64,000 nt of DNA from Haliclona indistincta (lineage: Eukaryota; Porifera; Demospongiae; Haplosclerida; Chalinidae). This document shows positions 49,239 to 60,200 of this stretch, in pieces. The translations under genes and the position numbers were made by a program. The notes beneath the pieces are model-generated. The model had not been told where the DNA came from and searched no databases. It worked only from the letters and a program-made list of their open reading frames with translations. Each line of letters starts with the position of its first letter. Positions within the stretch are counted from its first letter, which is position 1. The DNA lies in contig OZ024787.1 in NCBI GenBank assembly GCA_964017065.1, positions 6,135,301-6,199,300 of the forward strand. The letters are read 5' to 3'.

Positions 49239-51859
49239 TCAGTAACCATATTTTTCATTCAATGCTGTCTTTCCGTCTCCGCTTTGGTCTAAAATAACAA
49301 GTCGTCAATATACATATTTGCTGCATAGCATTCGACTCACTTTCTGGAGGTAGCCATGAGGCGTAGTCAAGTGTTCCTTCACCTTGATAAGGTTCACTCT
49401 AAACACACAAAAATTACAATAATTCTATACTTTTTACATGTACACATACAGTTGCCTTATTGGTATTAGATGGTAGCGATGGTCCGTAAGATGATCTCTT
49501 TCTCTTGCGTTGTGTTCTCTCTTCATTAGAGGTAGTTGGCTCCTTGGGTTGTGGGCTAGTGTGTGATGGAGTGGTTGAAGATGGTGTTGCCTCGCTAGTG
49601 GAGGTTGGAGAGAGTGATGATGTCTTGCTAGTTGTAGTTAGAGAGGGCGATGTCTTGCTGGTAATGGCAGAAGAAGTGGTAGTTATGGGAGAGGTTGGTA
49701 TGTTAGTAGTGGTAGTGGGAGTGCTGTCTAGAGAATGAGTGTGGTCTATAGTAGCAGGTAGCTGATATGGACGAGCAACTTTAACTAGCTTCTTCAACTG
49801 TTCCTCTTCCTACGAGACCAGATACAACAGTTCTGTAAAATTATTTGAAAATATACCTTCTTTAGTTGGTGAATTCGTAGCTTGATTTCTGTTATCTTGC
49901 CTCTCTCAGCACGATGACCAACTGATTTCATGAAAACATCAAGTGAGTCTCCGCCTTCTTCATCCTCTCCTCCTCCTCCTCTCAATACTGACAGCTGCTG
50001 CTGCAACTTGGCAAGTTCCTGCTCTACTCCTGACAGTTTAGTTTGCTGGAGAAAATATCCACTATTATTTACCCAGTATACATGTATACCACATGAGAAA
50101 ATAGGTGTATACGAAATTCTTTTCATACCAGACATTCCAGTGGTGTGGGACTCATTGTTACTTACCAATGATTCGAATGTCTCAGCCTTGTTAGCAGTTT
50201 TACCAGCTTTCTTCATCCTCTTGATTCTCTTCTTATCCACTAAAGATAAGACAGAAACAAAAGTGGTGAGCAGACGAACAGACAACCCACCGTCTCCTGT
50301 TCGATCAAGAAAATTATCTTCATCACTGTCATAATAATCGTTTTGCTCCCAATCTCTTGACTGAGTTCTGTGTGCTAGAGTTACAAAGTCAAACTCTATA
50401 CAGGACATGTATGGAATATACCCTTTCTAGATTCCCTCAATATTCCCTCAGCATCGAGCATCCGGCATGCTGTCAATGCACACTCCAGTACAGCTTCCTT
50501 CTTCCCTCTTCCTGATCCCTCTGCATACACAGTCTCACCACTAATGGTGTCTATTGGTAAGCTAAAAGAAAACCATCAGACAATAGAAAGCTTAATACGT
50601 GTAATCATGTATATAGCACGAATTTGAGAATGAATAACAAGCGCATTTTTATTACCTCACTTTCACAATGTATACTTTGCTACGCTGCTGACCACTCTCT
50701 TCAGTCTCGTATTCCAGTTCTAATCCTGATTAGGATTCAATTTCAATCAATTACACAACCATGTGCGTACCTTCTCTCTCAAAGAATTTTCTCAGAGCTT
50801 TCTTTGGGTCGCTGATGTAGTACGCCTCTCTCTTAGGATCAAGCTCCACATCTTCTCCTTCCCTCTCCTCAATCACATCATCCATCACTGAACAATAAAA
50901 TGAAAATTGCATTTTAGCATCATAATTATCTGCCTACCCATGCCCCAAGTAGCTCCCATTTCTGCCTCTTCCTTTTCCTTCTTCAGTCTCTCAGCCTCAG
51001 CTCGAGCTAGCATCTCCTCTCTTTCTGTCTTAAGTCGCCGTAGTTCTTCTATCTCACTCTCTGCCTCAGCCTCCACCATCTCTTGCAGGCTACCCTCATC
51101 TTGCTACACAAAGAAAGAGTACCAGTTGAGACAAACACACATAGTATTAGATTCATGTGTAACACTGTAAAACAATGAGATCACAGTGTGCACCTCAAGC
51201 ACAAAAAGGCGAGAGCTCCCACCAAACCGCACAGTCTGTCCTATCCTCAGTCGATAATATAGTCTTGGCTGGATCTTGTTCTTATTAATGAATGTTCCAT
51301 GAGTGCTGTGCAAGTCATACACGTAATACCCAGCTTCACGAGGGACACTGGAGTACATTGTATACTGTTCAGAATAAGAGCTGGACGAGGAAGGGTCAGC
51401 GGTAGGTCGGTGCTGGATCACAGCATGGTAGCGAGAGATTGAGGGGTGCTCCAGTCGGATGTGACATGATGGTAGGCGACCAATAACACAGTAAGGCTGA
51501 TCAACTAGACTGATATCAGATAGCTCAACGCCATTCTTGATAACAGAGAGATGGTGTGGTATTGCAGGTATACCACTCCATGCTGGCTCTGTGTAGGGCA
51601 GCCTGGGTGCATCAGGAGCTGGAGGAGGAGGATCAGTAGTGCGTAGACGAGGAGAAGGATCAGCTGTGGATGATTCTTCACTGTCACCATTAGACTCAGT
51701 CTCTGTTCTTACTACTTCACTGCTTGCTGGGGAAGATGCAAGAGGTGGAGGAACTGGTGGTTCATTTGACTGCTCCTGTTCTTGCACCGGGCTGGTCTGT
51801 GGCTTGTCAGATGGTCGAAACAGTTTGCCTGGAACCAACTTGGGCACTTTGAACTCCAT
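49239..51859 (-). CDS. SLC4A1AP: Kanadaptin (FHA-domain protein, SLC4A1AP homologue)
   Basis: Eleven exons (51194-51859, 50938-51103, 50771-50887, 50656-50725, 50422-50561, 50291-50374, 50166-50239, 49857-50045, 49450-49809, 49341-49398, 49239-49288) total 1974 nt, 657 residues. Exon 1 carries a Pro/Ser-rich N-terminus and then an FHA domain (about residues 115-222): VIGRLPSCHIRLEHPSISRY and DLHSTHGTFINKNKI, the phosphothreonine-binding core. Later exons match the kanadaptin-specific regions: GATWGMG, YISDPKKALRKFFEREG, the dsRNA-binding-like stretch GRGKKEAVLECALTACRML, DYYDSDEDNFLDRTG, KRMKKAGK..ETFESL, and the conserved C-terminal tail SGDGKTALNEKYGY. Vertebrate kanadaptin is nuclear and splicing-associated, first described as an anion-exchanger partner. 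A Ser/Thr-rich low-complexity segment in exon 9 is lineage-specific. Confidence 0.93.
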
Positions 51860-51990
51860 GATGGTGGGTGTGGTAATAGATTATTTCAAGTTAAAAAGGT
51901 GTGGCCAAAAGCACGCTGCGGCCAGAACCATAGCCAGAACGTTAACGAGGGCCAGAATCACTAAGTGAGGGTACGAGGTGTGCGGAGAGG
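51860..51990. promoter_or_regulatory. Bidirectional promoter interval, kanadaptin / ALG1
   Basis: 131 bp between divergent start codons. A CACCC-type box lies just upstream of the kanadaptin start (GGTGGGTGTGGT on the plus strand, about 51864-51875). Shared regulation is inferred from spacing. Confidence 0.5.
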
Positions 51991-54854
51991 ATGCTAGACT
52001 TGCTGTTTGACTTACTCGCTCATGGATTTGCCGTGCTATTCCTCGGCGGAGCGATGATAGCAACGGTGGTGCTGCTCATCTCGTTGCAATGGCGAGAACA
52101 GAATGGTGACAAGGTTGTGATGGTTATGGTGCTCGGAGACGTGGGCAGAAGTCCTCGTATGCAGTATCACTGTCTCTCGCTGGTACAGAACTCGTTCACA
52201 GTAGAACTAATAGGATACAATGGTGAGTAGGCTAATCTGCTGCTCTCTCAGGCCCTGTTGCATTCTGATCTTAGATTCACAGCTAATCAAAGAGCTCAGG
52301 GAGAGCCCAAGACTACACCTCCATGCAGTGCCACATGTACCCGCTTTCATAAACAGTACGTAGTTGGGAGAAATGGGTAAATATACATACTGGTCCAACT
52401 GTTGTGTATAGATCTTGTTTATTTCCTGTACTATGTACCAACAAATATGCAATTATGTACATCTAGTGTGATCAGTGCATTCTTTTCTCCAACAGGACTG
52501 CCCAGTCTGTTTCAGTACTTCATCAAGGTCATCCAACAGACATTAGCGCTGTTGTGGACCATTCTACTAAACACGAAAAAACCATCTCACATTCTCATGC
52601 AGGTTGGTGTGTCAACAACTTAATTCTGTCTTCAAACAATTAAATTGTGACTGTATACTGTCAAGCATTCACTTTCTTATTTGACTTTGTCACTTCTAAA
52701 TCATGTCTTGTGTATTCTTCAGAGTCCTCCCTCCATTCCAACCATGTTTGTTGCGCTATTGGTCAGTATTATGAGAGGTAGTAAGCTAGTGGTAGACTAC
52801 CATAACTATGGGTACACCATCTTGGGTCTGTCACTTGGTAAAAATCATCTACTGGTGACCATTGCTAAATTGTGAGTTCATTAATTCTTCTCCCTCGTCT
52901 TCATGTTATAATCATTTCTAGTTATGAGCGGATGCTTGGTCTTGCTGCTGATGCTAGTTTGTGCGTGTCAGAAGCTATGAAGAAGGACTTGACCAAAAAC
53001 TGGGGAATAGAGTGAGCCTTGACTAAAGTGTTGTGTGTTACATGTATTCCTTCTCCTTTCAGTGCTATCATACTGTATGACAGACCACCAATCAGATTCC
53101 GTTCTATCTCAACAGCTGAGAAACATTATGTAAGCCCATATTATAACAGTTTACTATCTCTTCCGTGCTCTTTGATTTTCCTCCTTTTTTGTTCACAGTT
53201 GTTTGTTAAACTGAGCGAGAGTGAGGCTGTGTTCAAAGCACCTGAACCACAGCCACTCACAAAGACCAAAATGTCAGTATGTGATTATGGAATGTGTTGA
53301 GTACACCGCTTATCTGTGCCTGACACTATCACACAAAATCTTTCTAGGAATGCATGCATTCTAAACAGTTCACAAACACAGCCTGTTGTGTTAAGTAGCA
53401 TGATGTACACCTTTGGGCTACAGATAGGAAACTGATATGTCTGCTATATAGTGGTGTAAATACAATGTAACAGGATATCACACTACATGACAGCCAGGAG
53501 AGGAGAGCATAAGGGAAGGAGCGCCCAACTGCCCATATTCCTTAGCAATTATCAGCTATGTGCTGTTGCTACTTAGAACTTGGTCCTTTCTGTGGCTTAC
53601 TATTTCCTACCTTTACATTCATCCACGCTTCTTTATGCTCGTCTCCAGCTAAAACAATCCATATTTCCTTCCCCTGATATGCTCCTGCCAGACTCTATAT
53701 AATTTTTGTATTATTGTACAGGGCATAGGATTTTGTACCATTCACGATTGCACAAAAGGAAAACTTGCAGCCATTCATTTTATGTCTCATGAGATTTATC
53801 TCTTGTCCTCCTCTAGTGTGTGTACTGCACTCAGTGAATCCACTCCTACTGGTATTAGACTGAGAGATGACAGACCATTCCTTGTAGTCAGCAGTACCAG
53901 CTGGACCGGTCAGCTATCATTGTCATGCTTCTAATACTCATTGTTATTAATTTTACAGAGGATGAAGATTTCAGCATTCTTTTAAAGGCGCTTGAAAGTT
54001 AGTTTTCTATTGTTATATAGCTAAGTATCTGACTTGAATTTCTCTTTTATAGTTTATGATGAAAAGGCAGCTAGTGATTCCCAGCTCCCTAAGATGCTGT
54101 GTGTGATTACAGGTGTGTTAGTGTCGGTAAGCTGCCGTGTGAATTCCCTTCTTGTAGGCAAGGGTCCTTTGAAAGCTCACTACGAAGACCTGATGAGCAA
54201 GAAGAACTTTAAGAATCTTCAAGTGAGCACCATATGGCTAGCAAGTGAAGACTATCCCAAACTGCTAGGTATACAACCTTCACCATAATCACAACTGTCT
54301 GTAGTGCATATCCACTATACAACATGTGTCTGTGTTCAATTGTTTATTTTTTACTGTCCTCTTCAGCTGCTGCTGATCTGGGTCTTTGCCTCCACAAGTC
54401 TTCTTCAGGACTGGACCTGCCTATGAAGGTACCACCACACACACTGTCTCTCACTTGGTTTTCTTTTTGAAACTGTCATAGATTGTGGACATGTTTGGTT
54501 GTGGTCTACCTGTTTGTGCAGTACAATTTGATTGGTCAGCACTGTAATATCTGCACTGATATTATGTGATGATAATGCAATTATGTGTCTCTCTTAGTTT
54601 ACATGAGCTGCTACGAAATGAGCACAACGGACTCATCTTTGAAGATCATACACAGCTTGCTGAACAACTACAGGTAATATTACACATCAACAAAAGCAAT
54701 ACCTTATTCCCTTATTCTGTAGCGCCTAGCTCGATCCTTTCCATCCCCAAACCCATACCTACGCAGGTACCGGGACAATCTAGTCTCCTTCCACAGTCTT
54801 CGCTGGGACCATTATTGGAAGCTTCATGTTCTCCCTCTTATGTCACCACATTGA
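51991..54854 (+). CDS. ALG1: ALG1, chitobiosyldiphosphodolichol beta-mannosyltransferase
   Basis: Fifteen exons (51991-52222, 52275-52355, 52496-52602, 52723-52871, 52922-53011, 53063-53129, 53199-53272, 53817-53908, 53959-53997, 54053-54112, 54158-54268, 54367-54428, 54482-54534, 54598-54673, 54723-54854) join to 1425 nt, 474 residues (human 464). The N-terminus has a membrane anchor (VLFLGGAMIATVVLLISL) and then VMVLGDVGRSPRMQYH, the family signature. Other matches are SPPSIPTMF, DYHNYGYTILGLSLG, ILYDRPP, the nucleotide-sugar region [20 protein letters not shown] and [25 protein letters not shown], ending SLRWDHYWKLHVLPL. ALG1 adds the first mannose, from GDP-Man, to dolichol-PP-GlcNAc2 on the cytosolic ER face in N-glycan synthesis. 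Several introns are about 50 bp. Confidence 0.95.
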
Positions 54855-55057
54855 ACACAGCAACTCACTCATCACTAGGACTCATTGTCCATAGCCACTG
54901 CTCATGCTGCTAGTTGTGCTCTTATAGCCTTTATTTAATTTTTTTGTACAACCTGTAAGTTTCTGGAGGTGTGCAGGCAGTGAGAAATTGTTTTTTTTTT
55001 CAGTAGACTAAGTTTAAAAGTTTGCAATCAAACACACAAATTATGACATACAAGTTG

Positions 55058-55827
55058 TTATGGTACATTCACAGTAGCCTGCATTTCACTGATAGAATCT
55101 CTTATATCAGACTCCAATATGAACAGCATTCCTGAGTGAGTGGAGAGAATGATAAAGACGGGTAGGTGTGGTTAACTAACCAGTGTTGGCATTGGCAGTG
55201 GCAACTAGTGTCAGCACAACAGGGAGATAGTTGAATTGGATCACCTGTAGCAATGAGAACATGATTACATCATATCAGAAGATTTCCAACATAATCACAA
55301 AAGAATGTTAGACAATAGTATTTGCAGCAAGCATATCACTCACTTGGTGATCTTCAAACAGTGACAAGATACTGTTGTTCTTGCCTACACCTAGTTTGCT
55401 AGCCTAAGACAAAATACAGTGGTATGGTGTAGAAACGATAGTGTTATCAAGAGCAATGCAGTAGGAAATACCTGATCACTAGCTATAGCAAATGTGCCCA
55501 GAAAGACTGTTTTTAGTACATCTAATGAAGCATCGTCGGTGTGCACTGGAGAGAGACAGACAGAGAGTATGTAAATAAGAAGAGTTATAATCTTCTAGGC
55601 TCACCTTCTATTAACTGTACGCCGTCTCTGTCGCTCACTGATATACACTTCAGCCCGTCCACACTATAGAAGTTGATAAATACATCTAACACTCGGAACT
55701 CACGCACTCTACTCACGTCGACAATTGCTTTTTCAGATATGCCTGCAAATCCTAGATGAAGGAACGTATCTGTTACACGACAGGCGCCAAAGACTTGATT
55801 CATGCTTACCTCACCCATTGACGCCAT
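55058..55827 (-). CDS. LAMTOR3: LAMTOR3 (Ragulator subunit, MP1 scaffold)
   Basis: Seven small exons starting at 55810-55827 (MASMGE), then 55717-55751, 55605-55663, 55472-55545 and three more ending at the stop 55058-55060. They splice to about 127 residues (human 124). Matches to the family are DLQAYLKKQLSTVDGLKCI, SVSDRDGVQLIE, FLGTFAIASDQASKLGVGKN, VIQFNYLPVVLTLVA and NANTGMLF, in the correct order of the roadblock fold. LAMTOR3 pairs with LAMTOR2 in the lysosomal Ragulator complex and scaffolds MEK1-ERK and mTORC1 signalling. The second exon is recognised only by using the CTAG acceptor at 55752; an upstream acceptor would introduce a stop. CCACGCCC lies 20-30 bp upstream of the start codon (55848-55855). 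Confidence 0.9.
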
Positions 55828-56269
55828 TTTAATTTATTCTCTATTGACCACGCCCTACTACAATGATGCATCAGTACATCATGTAAGAGCGCTAGCATCG
55901 CGCATGCATGGAGCTTCCTGACCAACACATTGCTCACCATCCCATTATAGCTATATCACCTTCATGACATGCTGTGATCCATAATGATAACAAAAAAAAT
56001 ACAAGACCGATAGTAGAAAGGTTCCATTACAAGCATACTTGTCACAATGCATGCAGTTTGCTCTCAAGGAGACAATACAGACACTGTACAACTGTATTAT
56101 AATACTAATAATAATAGTGTAATAACAATAACAGTGATTTATAATTACAATGTGTTAGGATCAAGATAGAAGCAGCTAGTATATCAATGTGTGATGGTCA
56201 GTTTTTGTCTGTAGCAAGAGACAATAACAGTATAATTATTGTTAAAACCACTATCTTTTTTTACCTTCG
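55828..56269. other. Intergenic region
   Basis: No gene seen. It contains the LAMTOR3 promoter-side CCACGCCC and AT-rich sequence with a short ATAATA-type run at 56095-56150. It also presumably holds the 3' untranslated region of the small membrane-protein gene to the right. Confidence 0.5.
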
Positions 56270-56847
56270 TTACCTTAATTCGGCTGCATCTTTAGTAACA
56301 AGTTTGTATTCACTCTCAGGTGGTGTCCACAGTGAAGCACTGCGTGCTTTCTGACGGTCATATTTAGCGTTGTCATTCTTAAAGCTGTCTAGTGCTCCCC
56401 CAGCGCTACCAGTCTTGAAGTAATAGTACAAAGACTCAGCCAGTGATGTAAAAATTGACAAAAATGCAAGGAGACAGTAAGTAGCACAAGCTACTGTTAA
56501 CTATATATTTAGAAGGTAAAGGAAATAATTGCAACCGAGTCTGCAGGTTAATATAATAGTTTGGATACAGCTATTGCAGCATGATGTAATATTTCCTTGC
56601 TAAATTCCGGACCACTCTGTCTTTGGACGATAGTAACAAAGCTCTGTTTAGAACAGTAGATTGGGTTCAGTGCAAGATTAGAGCTCAGTTCAGCATCGTT
56701 CTCATAGCCTTGTGCACAAATACACACACCATCCTCCCAAATACCTTGAATGCACACTTTATCACCTCCTAAATAAAATTACAAAGTCAAAATAGTAACT
56801 TACACTAAAAATGATATCTGCAGCTGACCTGAAGCTGTTGCAGCCAT
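56270..56847 (-). CDS. Unrecognised small single-pass membrane protein
   Basis: Three exons (56829-56847, 56569-56768, 56270-56500) join in phase to 450 nt, 149 residues. The product begins MAATASGGDKVC and has a Cys-rich front half with an EGF-like look (GIWEDGVCICAQGYEND). One hydrophobic helix follows (residues ~73-95, ALTVACATYCLLAFLSIFTS), then a short charged tail (KYDRQKARSASLW, ending KDAAELR). No cleavable signal peptide is evident, so it could be a signal-anchor protein. I do not recognise the family. The second intron (68 bp, donor GTATCC) is the weakest point: without it, the second exon would read to a stop at 56548 and the last exon would be a separate fragment. CCACGCC lies upstream at 56920-56926. 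Confidence 0.55.
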
Positions 56848-57206
56848 AATAATACATGTAGCTAGAGCGAGCTAGAGGTATGTAAGACCAGCTGCAAATA
56901 ATGCAATGAAGCCAGTAAGCCACGCCTTATTTCATCACTGTAATTACGTAAATGCACGTTACTCGATGCGTTGGAAGACTTTCCAGGAGATTAAGATTGG
57001 TCTTGTAAAAACAGTTGATATAAGTCTTGGGCGGCTTGTGGGTGTGCTACTTCTTTGCGCCGGCTGATCATAATGATGCTGCGTAATGGCGCTATCCAGT
57101 CGCTGACCGCACGACATGCGCGCGCCCCCAAACAAAGGCTTGTCACAGCCTACAGAGTCAATAGTGAAGTACACTAGCTAGGTGTACCGAACTGGGCTGT
57201 TTCGCG

Positions 57207-60200
57207 ATGTATGTCTTCTACCTAGTTGTGGTAAGTCTTGTACAGCATTCAGATCATGTATATAATTATAATACTGTTTCTGCAATGTATTAGGTCTTGC
57301 TGCTTGGGCAGCACTTGCAGCTAGGAGAAGCACAAAGTGAGATATATTATTGCCAGTGAAGTAAATAATCATTATTATAATTATTCCTCAGATGCTAGAT
57401 GTGATCAAATGGTAGATGTCATGTTTGTACTGGACTCTTCTGGTAGCATCACGACCAACTTTCCCAGTATCAAGCGGTTTGTGACTGATTTTATTGGCAG
57501 TGTTGACATTGGCAGTGATGCTACTCTTGTTGGAGTTGTTCGTTTCAGTACCGATTCTTCGATAGTGATACCCTTGGGAAGTACTACCAACAATGCTAGC
57601 TTGATAACTTCAGTTGACAGTCTCTCTGATAACGTAAATGGATTTACCTATACTGATCGTGGTATAGCTAATGCTACCAGTGAGTTTGTTCGAGCAGGCA
57701 GACAAGGAGCCGACCGCATCATGATTGTGATTACTGATGGACAATCTCAAGATGAATTAGGAAATTCTCGTACTAGTGTATCAGAAATGAGGGCTAATGA
57801 AGCAACATCTATGGACATTAGAATTATAGCTATTAGAATTGGTCCTGAAGATGCTGCTGTTCGAATGGAATTGAATGCCATTGCTTCTGGACCGGGTAAT
57901 GAGAATACCTTCATTGTCAACGATTTCAATGCACTGAGTCAACTTGCTACTAATATCACCACAGCTGCATGCCGTAAGTGAATCTATATCTTTGTTAATG
58001 ATTTAGTTATGGGTAGTTTAGTTATGGGCAATAATGCGGTAGTCACGATAATATTTATCGTATCATTGTGATCGTGATTATCAAGATACACGATGATGAC
58101 CTGATCTTATAATTCATCTGATCATCTAAAAAATGCAATTTTGTGTGCACATTTGGAGTATACCGTAGATCTGGAAATTTTCACGTATTCAAATTTTGTT
58201 CTATCAAATTTTTGGGGCATCCAATTTTCGTCGTTAGCTTGGGTGCGCAAATAATGCGCATTGATTAAACCAATGTGCATATAATTTCACGTATTTGATT
58301 TTTGTCGCAAGGACGAACGATGAAAATATTTTGACACTGAAAATTTCTAGATTTACGGTAATACCTTAAAATTACTGTAGTTATTAAGTCATCATAAGCC
58401 AAGATAAGGTACAGCCTTTTCTTTTGTACTCTACCTGATCCTGCCATCATGACGTGTGTTTCAGCCGCATGTGTGTGACTTCACCTAGACTTTCGATACC
58501 AAGACGTGTGCATAGGAATGTGACTTTACTTGATTTCATGGATCCTGATCAGTCCAGTTTCATTATCCAGGCCTATTTTATTTAGCAAACCATCTAGTAC
58601 ACACTGTTTGTCCAACTTCCAGGTAAAACTCATATGAAAATTACTTTACCATAATATTTCTGGTAACCACGATACTAACTGAATAATAGGGAAGTAATAC
58701 TATAATACTGTCCTGTATGCAGCATGTAGTAATAGTAAGCATCATGCCAAAATCAGAGCCAGCACATGTTTCTTATAAGCAAGTCACCTTTTACGCGGTG
58801 AAACGCAAATCGATAATGTCATGCCTACGCACGCAGCACAGTAGAGAAGTTGCTGAGAAAAAATCCTTGTAGCATAGTGCACGTTGCTTGGGCTAAGCAA
58901 AGCCTAACCTATCCAGATGAAGCATAGACTGTACTTCGTACATTGCAAAACTCTAGGGCTTGGCGCACTAACAGAGTGCTGGCAAGGTACATGAAGCAGC
59001 TAAGATTAGCTGTGTTGCAACAAGCCTACAACGAGATTTTTATCTTTCATCAATGAAGACGCTTAGCTGCTTCGTGTACCTCGCCAGCGCTCTCTGGTAG
59101 CGCGCCTAAGGCCTAGAGTTTTTGCAATGAACATGAGCAACATACGCTATGCTTCACCTGGATAGGTTAGGCTTTGCTTAGCCCAAGCAACATACGCTAT
59201 GCTACAAGCATTATTTCTGAGCAACTTCTCTGCTGTGCTGCATGTGTTGGCATAACATTGTCAATTTGCATTTCACCATGCGACAGGTGACTTGACATTG
59301 CTGTAACTATTAAACGCAGTGTGTACCAAGCCGCAGTGTGAAATTGGCTGTAATGCAGTGTGAAATTAGCTGTAACTATTAAACGCAGTGTGTATTAATG
59401 TATCTGGATTCATTAATTTCACACCGTCTAAAACATAATTTTTAACTTAAGTGAAATTGCTGTAGTGCGGACACGGCTCCTCATTTCTACACCACTGATT
59501 ACTGTAACCAGTGAGTCTAGTAAGACTCACTGGTTAGTCTAAAAATTAGTTGAATCTGGTTTTCGACATTCAAAAATAAAAATCCAAACTGAAGCAGATG
59601 GTAATAGTTGCTTGACCAGTCATGGTTAGTCCTACAAGTATGGACTGTTTTGACTGTGTCCAAAGGCGTATGGAAGAAGCGGGCATGCAACTCTCAATCA
59701 CACCTGAAGGATATTATTGTAACTAAAAATAAACAAACTTCCCTACACCTTTAACTTACGTCAGAGCATACATGGAGATCGCTAACCACAGGCTGCAACA
59801 GAACAACTTACAAGCAACTTAGCAACAAAATAACAGCATAAGTGGCTTCGTCTACAGCTGTGCAACGAATAGCTGTAGAGGAAGGCACAATTTAAAAAAA
59901 TACGAGTGATTACTATTTTAATTAAAAATTACGAATGATTATAGTACGATTGTTGTATAACGAAAGCTTTCTACTATCATTCACACTTAACCCTTTAAGC
60001 CTTAATGACGCCTTTTGGTGTCATAATTGTCTCCACCTACTCTAGCCATCATAAATAGTGTGAAAAGTGGTCTAGAAAGGTCAAATCAAGTTTAATTGCA
60101 AAAGATGACTTTACCTGGAAAAACCCACTGTTTTTTGGCGTGCCCTCCCCACTAAACCGTACAGCACGGGGGGAATTGTAAAGGGGGTGTCCCCTTGTTA

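Noticed and set aside
49505..49738. Plus-strand Val-rich 77-codon frame
   Set aside because: Antisense of the Ser/Thr-rich exon of kanadaptin; low complexity.
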